The notes beneath the pieces were generated by a model. That model saw only the letters and a list, made by a program, of their open reading frames with translations. It was not told the origin of the DNA and searched no databases. Below, piece after piece: positions 1 to 7,686 of a DNA stretch of 64,000 bases; position 1 is the first letter of the stretch, and the number at the start of each line of letters is the position of its first letter. The translations under genes and the position numbers were made by a program. Origin of the DNA: JASLCR01 sp964384345 (GTDB lineage Bacteria; Patescibacteriota; Saccharimonadia; Saccharimonadales; Saccharimonadaceae); contig CAYLKD010000004.1 in the NCBI GenBank assembly GCA_964384345.1, forward strand, positions 12,101-76,100, in the 5' to 3' direction.

Positions 1-62
1 GTGTTTCCACTGACTGATTTTGTACTTGGATATGGATTGGCATTATGCCCTCCCTTTGTTGT

Positions 63-956
63 TTATTTTTTCACAGCGACACGGAGCTTTGCGCTACGTG
101 CACGCGGATTGTGAACATCTGAAGTCGCACCGTCGATTGGTTTTTTCGTTAAGACATCGAGTACAGCTTCGTAGCCTGCATCGCGTTCTTTTTTAAAATA
201 ACGTTTTACCAATCGGTCCTCGAGGCTATGAAAACTGATGATACCGACTCTTCCGCCACTGTTTAGCAGTTTTGGTAACAGTGGTAACAAAGCTTCGATC
301 TGATGAAGCTCTTCATTAACCTCGATTCGTAGTGCTTGAAAGGTGCGCGTCGCCGGGTGGATCTTTCCACGTCGACCACGAGTCGTCTGTTCGATAACGT
401 GAGCAAGTTCGTCTGTCGTCGCAATCGGCCGAGCGTTTATAATCGCTGTAGCAATTCTGCGGGCAACAGGACGCGGTTCTTCTCCGTAGCGGATAATGAT
501 ATCCGTGAGATCGTCAAGGCGGTAGCCATTGACAATATCTGCTGCGGTCTTCGTCTGTGTCTGGTCCATACGCATATCAAGCGCGGCCGACTTTGAAAAA
601 GAAAATCCTCGCTCAGCTCTATCGAGCTGTGGTGACGACACCCCCAAATCTGCCAAAATAAGATCGAACGTTCGGCCTTCTTTAATTAGCTGACGAGCAG
701 CTGCTAAAAAATCGCCGTGACGAAGTTCGACGCCAAGTTTTGTGAGATTTTCTAAGAACGGAGCCGTATGACGGTCCCGGTCGATAAGAACAGAAGTTTC
801 ATATTCCTTAGTGCTGTCTAAAAAAGCAGTTGCGTGTCCGCCGTAGCCTGCAGTCAGATCGAGATAATTCTCGCCGACTTTTGGCATCATGGCTGCTACG
901 CTGCTATGTAGAAGTACCGGTATATGAACCTGTGGTGGATGTTCTTTGATACTCAT
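63..956 (-). CDS. rsmH: 16S rRNA m4C1402 methyltransferase RsmH (MraW)
   Basis: This cytoplasmic SAM-dependent enzyme N4-methylates C1402 in the decoding centre of 16S rRNA. The 297-aa product has the family hallmarks: an N-terminal HIPVLLHSSV start, the SAM loop LDLTAGYGGHA (about residues 33-43), DLGVSSPQLD, RGFSFSK, LDMRMDQ, the TFQALRIEVNEE segment and a C-terminal ISFHSLEDRLVKRYF. Length is normal (E. coli 313). It follows mraZ on the same strand, as in the classical dcw cluster, but 305 bases of noncoding inverted-repeat DNA separate them, and no ftsL/ftsI is visible before the window edge. A TACAAT -10 box ends 9 bases before the ATG, so it may also be transcribed on its own. Function is close to certain. 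Confidence 0.97.
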   Translation of the reverse strand: MSIKEHPPQVHIPVLLHSSVAAMMPKVGENYLDLTAGYGGHATAFLDSTKEYETSVLIDRDRHTAPFLENLTKLGVELRHGDFLAAARQLIKEGRTFDLILADLGVSSPQLDRAERGFSFSKSAALDMRMDQTQTKTAADIVNGYRLDDLTDIIIRYGEEPRPVARRIATAIINARPIATTDELAHVIEQTTRGRRGKIHPATRTFQALRIEVNEELHQIEALLPLLPKLLNSGGRVGIISFHSLEDRLVKRYFKKERDAGYEAVLDVLTKKPIDGATSDVHNPRARSAKLRVAVKK

Positions 957-965
957 GTACCGACT

Positions 966-971
966 ATTGTA
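966..971 (-). promoter_or_regulatory. -10 box of rsmH
   Basis: TACAAT on the minus strand ends 9 bases before the rsmH ATG, leaving essentially no leader. It is one of the set of start-proximal -10 boxes in this window. Confidence 0.55.
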
Positions 972-1001
972 CCACTTTTATAAAGTGATGCGTTGGTCGT
1001 A

Positions 1002-1246
1002 TTCGAGATCACCTACCCTAGTACTATGCTGTTTGTTTTTTGGGTGTGTTTGTTTTTGATAAGTTGTCGTATACCATTTTTCTGTGGCTGTAACGGTTAC
1101 AGTGTAACTCATAAATGCCAGGTATACGATTGAGAGACTTATGTGTGAGGTGGAGTTTTTTTGGGAGGTGTGTTTTAGGTAAGGTGCGTCGGCTGTTTAA
1201 AGTGTGCCGTTTTTCCACGCATAGTACCAGGTAGGTGGTCTCGAGG
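1002..1246. repeat. Noncoding element bounded by a 25-bp inverted repeat
   Basis: The arms at 1002-1031 and 1215-1246 are inverted copies. On the plus strand CGAGATCACCTACC faces GGTAGGTGGTCTCG (one G-T wobble), and after a small internal loop GTACTATGC faces GCATAGTAC. Inside there is a second inverted pair, TCGTATACC/GGTATACGA, around a central CTGTAAC-C-GTTACAG. The element fills most of the 305-base gap between mraZ and rsmH. It has no convincing gene; a 64-codon minus frame at 1024-1218 lacks a ribosome site and any recognisable feature. It could be a structured RNA read from the mraZ promoter, or a small MITE-like insertion; I see no clear target-site duplication. The base pairing is read directly; the role is unknown. 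Confidence 0.7.
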
Positions 1247-1261
1247 ATTCTATTCTAATTG

Positions 1262-1618
1262 TTAATGTGCAACGATTCTAAAATAGCTACCAACCCTGAT
1301 TGCTTTGATCTCTTTGTCGATCTTGGCAAATTCAAGTTGTGCTTGTTTTAGTGTCACGCGGCCTTGTTTTTGGTCGAGTTCCGCCTCTGTCTTGCCTGTG
1401 CGAAATCTGACGCTGATATCAGCGACACGTTCGTCAAGTAAGCTACCCTCGAGTTCTGGTTCTATTTTTGTTTGCCAGACACTCATTGGATAAAGATGGA
1501 GATAGTCGCCAAACCCCTTAGTGATCACGACTCCACTTTCAAATTCCTCGCGAAGCTCGACCGGTATAGTAAGCCGGTTCTTGTCGTCGAGTTTTCTGGT
1601 GAAGTAGTCTACTTTCAC
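1262..1618 (-). CDS. mraZ: Transcriptional regulator MraZ
   Basis: MraZ is a DNA-binding regulator of the division and cell wall cluster. The 118-aa product has the AbrB-like MraZ opening (FTRKLDDKNRLTIPVELREEF, residues about 6-26) and a second, more divergent repeat near ISVRFRTGKTEAELDQKQGR (residues about 68-87). It is shorter than the usual 140-150 aa. The start is GTG, with an AAGGGA-like ribosome site 6-7 bases upstream. Upstream sits a promoter whose spacer and start region carry TGGG-type boxes, the known MraZ target, suggesting autoregulation. rsmH follows on the same strand after the inverted-repeat element. The assignment is secure from the N-terminal domain and the rsmH neighbour. 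Confidence 0.93.
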   Translation of the reverse strand: MKVDYFTRKLDDKNRLTIPVELREEFESGVVITKGFGDYLHLYPMSVWQTKIEPELEGSLLDERVADISVRFRTGKTEAELDQKQGRVTLKQAQLEFAKIDKEIKAIRVGSYFRIVAH

Positions 1619-1687
1619 TATGGTTCCCTTGTTTGGTGGCCTTTTGCGTGGTGGTTTAATTTGCGGTGGTTTTTGTTTTTTTGGTTA

Positions 1688-1728
1688 CCCACTGAGATTA
1701 GTCTACACTCCACTTCTACCCACTGCAA
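1688..1728 (-). promoter_or_regulatory. mraZ promoter with MraZ-type operator boxes
   Basis: On the minus strand, TTGCAG (1723-1728), a 17-base spacer and TAGACT (1700-1705) form a sigma70-like promoter. TGGG at 1719-1722, TGGA at 1709-1712 and TGGG at 1688-1691 lie about one and two helical turns apart. This matches the known direct-repeat TGGG boxes bound by MraZ, so the promoter is probably autorepressed. The leader to the GTG start is about 75 bases. Confidence 0.72.
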
Positions 1729-1779
1729 CCCCCTTTTTTACACTTTTAATTTTGGATGGGTTTATCCACACTTCTGGGG

Positions 1780-1810
1780 AAAATAAAAACGACCTACCGA
1801 GGTAAGTCGT
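1780..1810 (-). terminator. Rho-independent terminator after the 70-aa membrane gene
   Basis: A 10-bp stem (minus strand ACGACTTACC/GGTAGGTCGT, one wobble) with a tight loop is followed on the minus strand by TTTTTATTTT. It lies 22 bases past the stop of the small gene at 1832-2044 and upstream of the mraZ promoter, isolating the two units. Confidence 0.85.
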
Positions 1811-1831
1811 CGTATTCGCTGGGCTGTTCGG

Positions 1832-2044
1832 TTAACGTGTAATGAAAAAGCTATAAAGAGCTGAATCGTAATGACTGGTGATGTTAAGTGTGATCCAGAG
1901 GCACAGTACAAATAAATTCGCTAGCAGTGAAACAATCAAAAGACTGTTTTTTGTATCAGCCCATGTGCTAAAAAGTGCTGGTTTTTTTGGATTAACCTTG
2001 CGTGTCGATACAGTGGCGGAAGAAGCTTTTGCTGTGTTTTTCAT
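1832..2044 (-). CDS. Small membrane protein, unknown function
   Basis: A 70-aa product that I do not recognise. A basic, Ser/Thr-rich cytoplasmic N-terminus (residues 1-30, many Lys) is followed by one hydrophobic segment (about residues 33-55, LLIVSLLANLFVLCLWITL) and a short C-terminus. That is the topology of a single-pass inner-membrane protein. The dedicated terminator immediately downstream on the same strand supports a real transcription unit. No good ribosome site is visible; a weak GGATAGT stretch lies just before the ATG, which would fit leaderless use. Coding status is likely, function unknown. Confidence 0.6.
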   Translation of the reverse strand: MKNTAKASSATVSTRKVNPKKPALFSTWADTKNSLLIVSLLANLFVLCLWITLNITSHYDSALYSFFITR

Positions 2045-2090
2045 AATGCCACTATCCTAGCACAAGCAGTTTGGAGGCGCAAGCAAACTA

Positions 2091-3350
2091 TCAGTTACTT
2101 ATGATTTTTTTGAGAATTTTAGACCACCAAATAGCACTCGCCCGTACTGTGCGCTTACCTGTTGTATAGTCAACTGCTACCAACCCAAATCGTGGCCATG
2201 TCCCATTTGCCCATTCGAAGTTATCAAGTAAACTCCAGTGAAAATACCCACGCAGATCGACACCTTCTGCAAGTGCATTGCTCATCGCAATCATCGTGTG
2301 CGTCAGCCACCACTTTCGTTGTTCGTCTGTAGCATCGGCGAGTCCATTCTCGGTCACTACAATCGGTAGCTTGTACTTACGGTGCAGTCGCTCAAGTACG
2401 TATTCGATATTTTCTGGTTGCATATCCCAACCGAGATCACTAACGTGTTCATTGGGGTTATGAATCCGATAGCCGTAAAATCGATTGGAAAAATAATAGT
2501 TTACACCAATAAAATCACAAGACTTTCGTACCCGTTTCAATATATAGTCATCTTGAAAATATTGGCCTACTTGAGCCGAAAGCCTTGTCACCCACGCATC
2601 ATCGCCTGGATACATATAGGCTGAGTTCTTGGCAATTGACACTTTATAGCGTCGATTCAACGAATGAATAACCGCTGCGGCTTGTTTGTGAGTAGCAATG
2701 AGATTTCGTAACACCTGGTACGTTTTCCATTTGCTTCGAATTGCCGGAGGCCAGTTGCCTTCATAATAGCTTTGTACAGCGTAAACCTCTGGTTCATTAA
2801 TTGTTATCACATACTTTATGTCAGAACCGAGTTCTTGCATGACTTTTTTGGTAAAGCGAACGAAGTATTTAATATTGCTGCGTTTTTCAAATCCACCCAT
2901 TTCACTAAACCAACAAGGCAGACTGAAATGAAATAGCGTCATCATTGGTTCGATACCGCGGCGTTTTAATGCCTGGATATAGAGTTTATAGTGATCAAGT
3001 GCCTCGGCATTCCACGTGCCTTCCTTCGGTTCAATACGTGACCATTCGACGCTGAACCTGAAAGCATTAAGCTGCAATTTCGCTGCTATATCAAAATCGT
3101 GCTCGTAGTTCTCATAATGGTTCGTTGATTTACCAGACACATACGTCCCAGCTTGTTTTGCTTCCTGTGAAATATGCTGCCATGAGTGTAAATCACTATA
3201 CTGGTATTCTGCTTGCACGGAGCGAGATTTTGCATTTCCCAGCTCCCACTCACTCCACTGATTGTGCTGCGAACCCTCGACTTGATGTGCCGCCGTCGCT
3301 GCCCCCCAGAGGAATCGCTTCGGAAATTTCATTACAGGTTTCTTATGCAT
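2091..3350 (-). CDS. Glycoside hydrolase family 1 (beta-glucosidase-type)
   Basis: A retaining beta-glycosidase of the GH1 TIM-barrel family, predicted to split beta-linked glucosides, galactosides or phospho-sugars. The 419-aa protein has the GH1 N-terminal signature FLWGAATAAHQVEG, FRFSVEWSRIEP, the acid/base in TINEPEV (Glu186), the nucleophile in VVTENGLAD (Glu334) and the C-terminal YFHWSLLDNFEWANG. No signal peptide is seen, so it should be cytoplasmic. It is somewhat shorter than typical bacterial members (440-480). It is a single-gene unit with TATAAT 8 bases before the ATG. A sugar-cleaving enzyme without nearby sugar transporters suggests use of host-derived glycosides or internal glycan turnover; exact substrate cannot be read from sequence. 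Confidence 0.93.
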   Translation of the reverse strand: MHKKPVMKFPKRFLWGAATAAHQVEGSQHNQWSEWELGNAKSRSVQAEYQYSDLHSWQHISQEAKQAGTYVSGKSTNHYENYEHDFDIAAKLQLNAFRFSVEWSRIEPKEGTWNAEALDHYKLYIQALKRRGIEPMMTLFHFSLPCWFSEMGGFEKRSNIKYFVRFTKKVMQELGSDIKYVITINEPEVYAVQSYYEGNWPPAIRSKWKTYQVLRNLIATHKQAAAVIHSLNRRYKVSIAKNSAYMYPGDDAWVTRLSAQVGQYFQDDYILKRVRKSCDFIGVNYYFSNRFYGYRIHNPNEHVSDLGWDMQPENIEYVLERLHRKYKLPIVVTENGLADATDEQRKWWLTHTMIAMSNALAEGVDLRGYFHWSLLDNFEWANGTWPRFGLVAVDYTTGKRTVRASAIWWSKILKKIISN

Positions 3351-3358
3351 ATCCCTCT

Positions 3359-3364
3359 ATTATA
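3359..3364 (-). promoter_or_regulatory. -10 box of the GH1 gene
   Basis: A perfect TATAAT on the minus strand lies 8 bases before the ATG, which implies a leaderless or near-leaderless transcript. Confidence 0.7.
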
Positions 3365-3400
3365 GCGTGATTTTATAATCCAAAGCAGAGACAATACTTT

Positions 3401-4915
3401 TCAATTTATCATTTCTTCGCCGTAGTGTTTTTTGAGACGAGCGATAATAGAGCCTTCGTGGCGCCCAAGCGTTTTAGACATTACATCGATGCCCACGCCT
3501 GTCAGAAAGTCTTGCTTAAGCTGCGTATCATCAGCGTCCGTCCACGGCTTAAACGCATTTGGGTGCGTTTTTCGCATTTCTGCTATTTTTTCGTTCCAGC
3601 CAGCTGACTTTTTTGGTGCAGGAGTATGATTACGCTTCTCAGCTTGCGTCGCAAGATGGGCGTATTTTATTGCCGCCTCAGCAGATTTACTGCGTAGCAT
3701 ACCGTCGATATCGAGTGCATCTTGACTGACCATCAATGCTTTTTGATTGATGCCGTGAAGATACAAATTATCAAGTCGCTTGACCCTTGAGAGTGCGACA
3801 TACCCCATACCTTCAACGAAGGCTTTACGTAAATCAATGCGAGCTGAATCGAGCGTCATGCCCTGACTTTTGTGAACGGTGATCGCCCACGCCAGTCTCA
3901 GTGGAATCTGGGTTATACTGGCCCGCTTTTTATCACCATCGCGTAGTTCCCATGTATCCGGTTGCATCGCAACGACCTTGCCATTGGTAAATTCCACGAT
4001 CGGATAGTCCGTCGATGGCTCAAAGTCTATCACAGTACCCTGACTACCATTGACGTATTTGCGATCAAGGGCATTTTTGACCGCCATAACGAGTGCACCT
4101 TTTTTGAGTCGTAATACTGCCGGCGCAAGCACCGAGCGCTGCAGACTCTCGACGTAGTTTGTTCCACCGGTGGTTGTCTGGGAATACTGCACTTCGTCGC
4201 CGGAAAGCTGGTTGAGTTTTGTATCATTCAGCGCATCAACGTCAATATTGACGGTGTGAAGTTCGGTAAATATCAAATCTGGCGGCGGTACGATCTCGAT
4301 TCGTTCTAACAGCGATTCCGCATGATGGCGCCGCACGTCCCCGTCTCTCATAGCAGTCAGAATGTCAGATAACGTGTCATCATCTTGACGATGTTGCTCA
4401 GACAAATAGCAGACGACAGGATCTAACGCTGTCCAAGCGTTACTAGTGACGACAAAACCGCCGACTCGCCCCCCGCCCCTGTTTATTGGTGGCAATTGGA
4501 AAAAGTCCCCACTCATAATGACTTGGATGCCACCGAATGCGATGTCTGGCTCCTTGCGAACGAGTCGACAAATCTCATCGATCATATCGAGTCGATAGTC
4601 ATGCAACATCGATATCTCATCAATGACAAGTACATCTGTCTTTTCGATTATTTCGCGGCGGCCTTTTGATAGATTATCAACAAAATAATGCGGCAGTTCA
4701 TCATGCACGCCGATACCGCTCCAACTATGAATTGTTGTGCCGCCAAGATGCGTTGCGGCAAGACCCGTCGTAGCAGTCACCGAGACGTGCTTACCATCGT
4801 GCTTGGCGAGCTTGATGAACTGATTCAGAATATAGGTCTTACCCGTTCCTGCCGGTCCAGTCAAAAAGACGTTGTGACCCGCCAGCAATATCTCCAGTGC
4901 AACCCCTTGTTTCAT
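3401..4915 (-). CDS. PIF1/RecD2-like superfamily 1B DNA helicase
   Basis: A 504-aa ATP-dependent 5'-3' DNA helicase of the PIF1/RecD-like group. Walker A is GPAGTGKT (residues 20-27) and Walker B is VLVIDEISMLHD (about 95). A motif III-like SGDFFQLPP follows (about 149-157), and the C-terminal half carries AWAITVHKSQGMTLD and GYVALSRVKRLDNLYLHG, typical of PIF1 motifs V-VI. The last 60 residues contain a small helical domain (WTDADDTQLKQDF, HEGSIIARLKKHYG) resembling a Myb/HTH DNA-binding module. TACAAT ends 7 bases before the ATG. It lies directly downstream of the KwaB-like gene on the same strand (17-base gap). PIF1 helicases resolve G-quadruplexes and stalled forks; a defence partnership is only a hypothesis. 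Confidence 0.9.
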   Translation of the reverse strand: MKQGVALEILLAGHNVFLTGPAGTGKTYILNQFIKLAKHDGKHVSVTATTGLAATHLGGTTIHSWSGIGVHDELPHYFVDNLSKGRREIIEKTDVLVIDEISMLHDYRLDMIDEICRLVRKEPDIAFGGIQVIMSGDFFQLPPINRGGGRVGGFVVTSNAWTALDPVVCYLSEQHRQDDDTLSDILTAMRDGDVRRHHAESLLERIEIVPPPDLIFTELHTVNIDVDALNDTKLNQLSGDEVQYSQTTTGGTNYVESLQRSVLAPAVLRLKKGALVMAVKNALDRKYVNGSQGTVIDFEPSTDYPIVEFTNGKVVAMQPDTWELRDGDKKRASITQIPLRLAWAITVHKSQGMTLDSARIDLRKAFVEGMGYVALSRVKRLDNLYLHGINQKALMVSQDALDIDGMLRSKSAEAAIKYAHLATQAEKRNHTPAPKKSAGWNEKIAEMRKTHPNAFKPWTDADDTQLKQDFLTGVGIDVMSKTLGRHEGSIIARLKKHYGEEMIN

Positions 4916-4922
4916 TGAATCT

Positions 4923-4928
4923 ATTGTA
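4923..4928 (-). promoter_or_regulatory. -10 box of the PIF1-like helicase gene
   Basis: TACAAT on the minus strand lies 7 bases before the ATG, inside the short gap after the KwaB-like gene. The helicase can therefore be transcribed separately and without a leader. Confidence 0.6.
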
Positions 4929-4932
4929 CCAT

Positions 4933-5982
4933 TTAGCCCCGTGGTGGTTCACCATCGGGTTGATCGAGCAATTTTTTACTCTTTATGACGTAACGCTTGC
5001 CGGTAATCTCTGACGTAATGTAGTCTTCGTTGATCAAATTGACAAACATATCGAGGTCTCGGCCGTCCATGATAATTATTCGATTGGCATCGTCCGTCAT
5101 CAGATCGAGCTGCATCGTATCAGCATAATCAAGCGCTTTATCCTGCGGCACTTCACCAATCTCGAGTTTTTCGAGCTTACGTGCGAGGCCCGGCTTGTCT
5201 TTAATGAGCGTCTGGATATCCATGCCCTCAGCAAAACTGAGTTTATACAGCGCTTCGATCTCTTTGATCTTTGCATCAGCTACGAGCTGGCGCTTATAGT
5301 CATACTCGAGTAGTTTTTCAAATTTCGTTTGATTAAAAATGAAAATGTCATTATCAACCACGAGCACTTGATTGTCATTTGGAATCTTCAGTCCGACGTC
5401 AGCTTTAAATTGGTCAAAGCGCCCACCGTTGATCTCCCAGCTCGTCGCGCCTTTAAGCGCACTCGACTGTTGCAATGCTTTGATGATATAAAATGGCGCA
5501 TTTTTGCGCTGCGGTGAGCTAAATCGAGCAACTACGCCTTTCATGCGCTTGAATTCATGTTCTTCTTCGTTGAACTCGACTATTTCATCACGCTGCGCCT
5601 CGATCAAATGAAACAAATACCCGGCGCGTTCAACCTTATCGCGTTCGGTGCGCAGCAAGATATCCTCACCTGCTTCACTCATCTCGTAGTCGCGAACTGA
5701 CAAACCAGTTCCAGCCCCAAGATTAATATCATTGATGATGTCATAGAGAAATAAAGCTCGAATTTGTTGCTCAAGCTCGCTTGCAAAACGCATCATGTAC
5801 GGCGTGTAATGTTTGTTGAAGAGAAATAGCTCGATCTGCAAATCATTTTTGACAGCATCAGTTTGATTTGCCCATAAAAAAACGTCGGTCGCACGTGGCT
5901 TTTCGGCTTCAACTTGCTGTGTCGCTACTGTACGTGTGGTTTCTAATTCTTCTGGTGTATCAATAGGTGTTTCGTCGCTCAT
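4933..5982 (-). CDS. DUF4868 / KwaB-like protein
   Basis: The 349-aa soluble product resembles the DUF4868 family, whose known member KwaB is the DNA-binding part of the Kiwa anti-phage system. The visible family-like features are an alternating alpha/beta N-terminus, the central FYIIKALQQSSALKGATSW segment, and the characteristic VLVVDNDIFIFNQTKFEKLL (about residues 218-237) followed by a helical C-terminus. The N-terminal 30 residues are acidic and low complexity. No KwaA-like membrane partner is adjacent; the neighbour is the PIF1-like helicase, 17 bases downstream. TATAAT lies 8 bases before the ATG. Family placement is by pattern recognition only, and a housekeeping role is equally possible. 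Confidence 0.6.
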   Translation of the reverse strand: MSDETPIDTPEELETTRTVATQQVEAEKPRATDVFLWANQTDAVKNDLQIELFLFNKHYTPYMMRFASELEQQIRALFLYDIINDINLGAGTGLSVRDYEMSEAGEDILLRTERDKVERAGYLFHLIEAQRDEIVEFNEEEHEFKRMKGVVARFSSPQRKNAPFYIIKALQQSSALKGATSWEINGGRFDQFKADVGLKIPNDNQVLVVDNDIFIFNQTKFEKLLEYDYKRQLVADAKIKEIEALYKLSFAEGMDIQTLIKDKPGLARKLEKLEIGEVPQDKALDYADTMQLDLMTDDANRIIIMDGRDLDMFVNLINEDYITSEITGKRYVIKSKKLLDQPDGEPPRG

Positions 5983-5990
5983 AGCTTTTT

Positions 5991-5996
5991 ATTATA
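5991..5996 (-). promoter_or_regulatory. -10 box of the KwaB-like gene
   Basis: A perfect TATAAT on the minus strand lies 8 bases before the ATG, giving a leaderless or near-leaderless transcript that may continue into the helicase gene. Confidence 0.7.
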
Positions 5997-6028
5997 CCGA
6001 AAAGGCTGTGCCAGTCGTGCTGTACTTT

Positions 6029-7261
6029 TTACTCGTTTAGCGTAAGCTTTGCTCGTAGATCCGAAATTAGATAAAACGAACCCGTCACGACATAGAGATC
6101 AACCTCTTGACTAAGTAATCTGTCAAATGCACTCAAATTATCGTCAATAGCCTCAACGTGCAGTGCAGATACCTTCCCCGCTAGCTCCTCAGGATCAACA
6201 AAACTCTGTGCCATATCTTGATGCCCAGAAAATCCTGAAAAGATCATCGAACGAGCCGCTCTAGATAACATCGCAAGCGACTCATCGACATCTTTTGACT
6301 GCTTAAAAGCAACTAAAAATGCCTTGGAAGTACCGGGGAATTTGTGTTCAAGACTCGAAAGAAAGGCACTCATTTTTTGTTCGTTGTGTGCCCCATCAAA
6401 TACAACAGTCTTACCTCGGTAGTGCACGATATCCATGCGCGCTGGGATATATAACTGTTGTGTATTACGACTTGCGTCTCCGGTGAGCGTCAGCTGATCA
6501 CGATCACACATATACGTGACACACGTAGACGCGAGCTGCCAGTTGCGTTGCTGATACTCGTTCGTCGCTTCAGGCTCAATTACATGCATGGTAGCACCAA
6601 CCGTTGTACCCCGCACTGTAATGCTTTCCATCACGTCATCGCTTTGCTTGTAGACAAATACATGGTTATCTGGCCAAATGATTCCAGCTTTTTGGCTGCT
6701 AATTTGTCCTAGCGTATCGCCAAGTATCTTCACATGATCCATGCCGATATCCGCAATCACGCATACTTTATCCGGTCGCTGAGCGACATTGCTCGAGTCT
6801 TCTTTGCCGCCAAGGCCTGTTTCGATAACTGCATAATCAACGAATTCTTTTTCGGCAAATACCCAGTACGCAAATACCATCATCAATTCAAAATACGATG
6901 GCCTGACTGGTGCGCTCAGCACGTAGTCACTAAATTCGGAAAAATAGTCACAAAATACTGAAGCGTTTAATGGCGCACCGTTTATTTGCACGCGTTCGGT
7001 AAGGCTATCAATATGCGGCGACACCGTCAGGCCTGTTTTTTTGCCAGTAGCCGATAGGAGTGCCGCGATATAATACGACGTAGAGGTTTTACCACTCGTA
7101 CCGGCGATATGTACGACCTTGAGTTTGTCTTGCGGATTCTGGACGTGTTCTGCAAACACCCGCGTTCGATCGAGCGTGATGTCTTTTCCCGTCGCCTCAA
7201 ATGCAATAGAGGCATATGGCTCAAGCCACGCTTCTATTTCACCAACTGACGCAAAGTTCAT
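6029..7261 (-). CDS. folC: Folylpolyglutamate synthase / Mur ligase family (FolC-like)
   Basis: An ATP-dependent amide ligase that adds glutamate to folates (FolC) and, in some bacteria, to dihydropteroate. The 410-aa protein has the P-loop AGTSGKTST (about residues 53-61), the folate-site signature SPHIDSLTERVQINGAPL, the Mur-ligase metal-site ETGLGGKEDSSNV, DHVKILGDTL and QKAGIIWP, and the C-terminal VFDGAHNEQKM (about 288-298). These fit FolC better than MurC-F. It ends an operon-like run DUF427-rnhA-folC with a 5-base gap after rnhA. No other folate gene is in the window; in a reduced genome it would act on salvaged folate. FolC versus a divergent relative cannot be settled here. Confidence 0.87.
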   Translation of the reverse strand: MNFASVGEIEAWLEPYASIAFEATGKDITLDRTRVFAEHVQNPQDKLKVVHIAGTSGKTSTSYYIAALLSATGKKTGLTVSPHIDSLTERVQINGAPLNASVFCDYFSEFSDYVLSAPVRPSYFELMMVFAYWVFAEKEFVDYAVIETGLGGKEDSSNVAQRPDKVCVIADIGMDHVKILGDTLGQISSQKAGIIWPDNHVFVYKQSDDVMESITVRGTTVGATMHVIEPEATNEYQQRNWQLASTCVTYMCDRDQLTLTGDASRNTQQLYIPARMDIVHYRGKTVVFDGAHNEQKMSAFLSSLEHKFPGTSKAFLVAFKQSKDVDESLAMLSRAARSMIFSGFSGHQDMAQSFVDPEELAGKVSALHVEAIDDNLSAFDRLLSQEVDLYVVTGSFYLISDLRAKLTLNE

Positions 7262-7266
7262 CGTCG

Positions 7267-7686
7267 TTAGAGCCGTATTCCTTTACGTGCATTATTTGCC
7301 CACTCATCAGCCATTTCATTGCCTTCATCACCTTCATGGCCGCGCACCCATGTCAGTACTGCTTGTGACGATTGGAACAGTGGATATACTTCTTTAACGA
7401 TATCAAGATTTTTGATCTCACCGCCTTTTTTGGTCCAGCCTTTGGTTTCCCAGTTTGGCGCCCACTTTGTAATGACATTGATCCAAAATTCGCTATCAGT
7501 GAATATCTCTGCCTCTTTGCCATTGGCATCTTTGAGTGCAGCGACGATGGCTTTACCTTCCATACGGATATTTGTAGTATCACCGTCTTCTGAGCCGAGT
7601 ATGTGCGGCGCACCGTTTTTGATGACCGAAAACCCACCTGGCCCAGGATTTGGGCTTGCGCTACCGTCAGTATAATAAATTATCAT
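7267..7686 (-). CDS. rnhA: Ribonuclease HI
   Basis: The enzyme cleaves the RNA strand of RNA-DNA hybrids (Okazaki primers, R-loops) using two metal ions. Catalytic residues are visible: Asp in YYTDGSASPNPGPGG, Glu in RMEGKAIVAAL, Asp in IFTDSEFWINV and the C-terminal Asp in GNEMADEWANNA, with the GHEGDEGN loop before it. I take the start at 7686, where ATG overlaps the TGA of the upstream DUF427 gene (ATGA). The longer frame to 7710 would add eight residues unlike the family. This gives 139 aa, close to the usual 155. Translational coupling to DUF427 and then folC is likely. Confidence 0.95.
   Translation of the reverse strand: MIIYYTDGSASPNPGPGGFSVIKNGAPHILGSEDGDTTNIRMEGKAIVAALKDANGKEAEIFTDSEFWINVITKWAPNWETKGWTKKGGEIKNLDIVKEVYPLFQSSQAVLTWVRGHEGDEGNEMADEWANNARKGIRL

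Noticed and set aside
1024..1218. 64-codon minus-strand frame between mraZ and rsmH
   Set aside because: It sits inside the inverted-repeat element, has no ribosome site or recognisable feature and an unusual Lys/His/Thr-rich composition.
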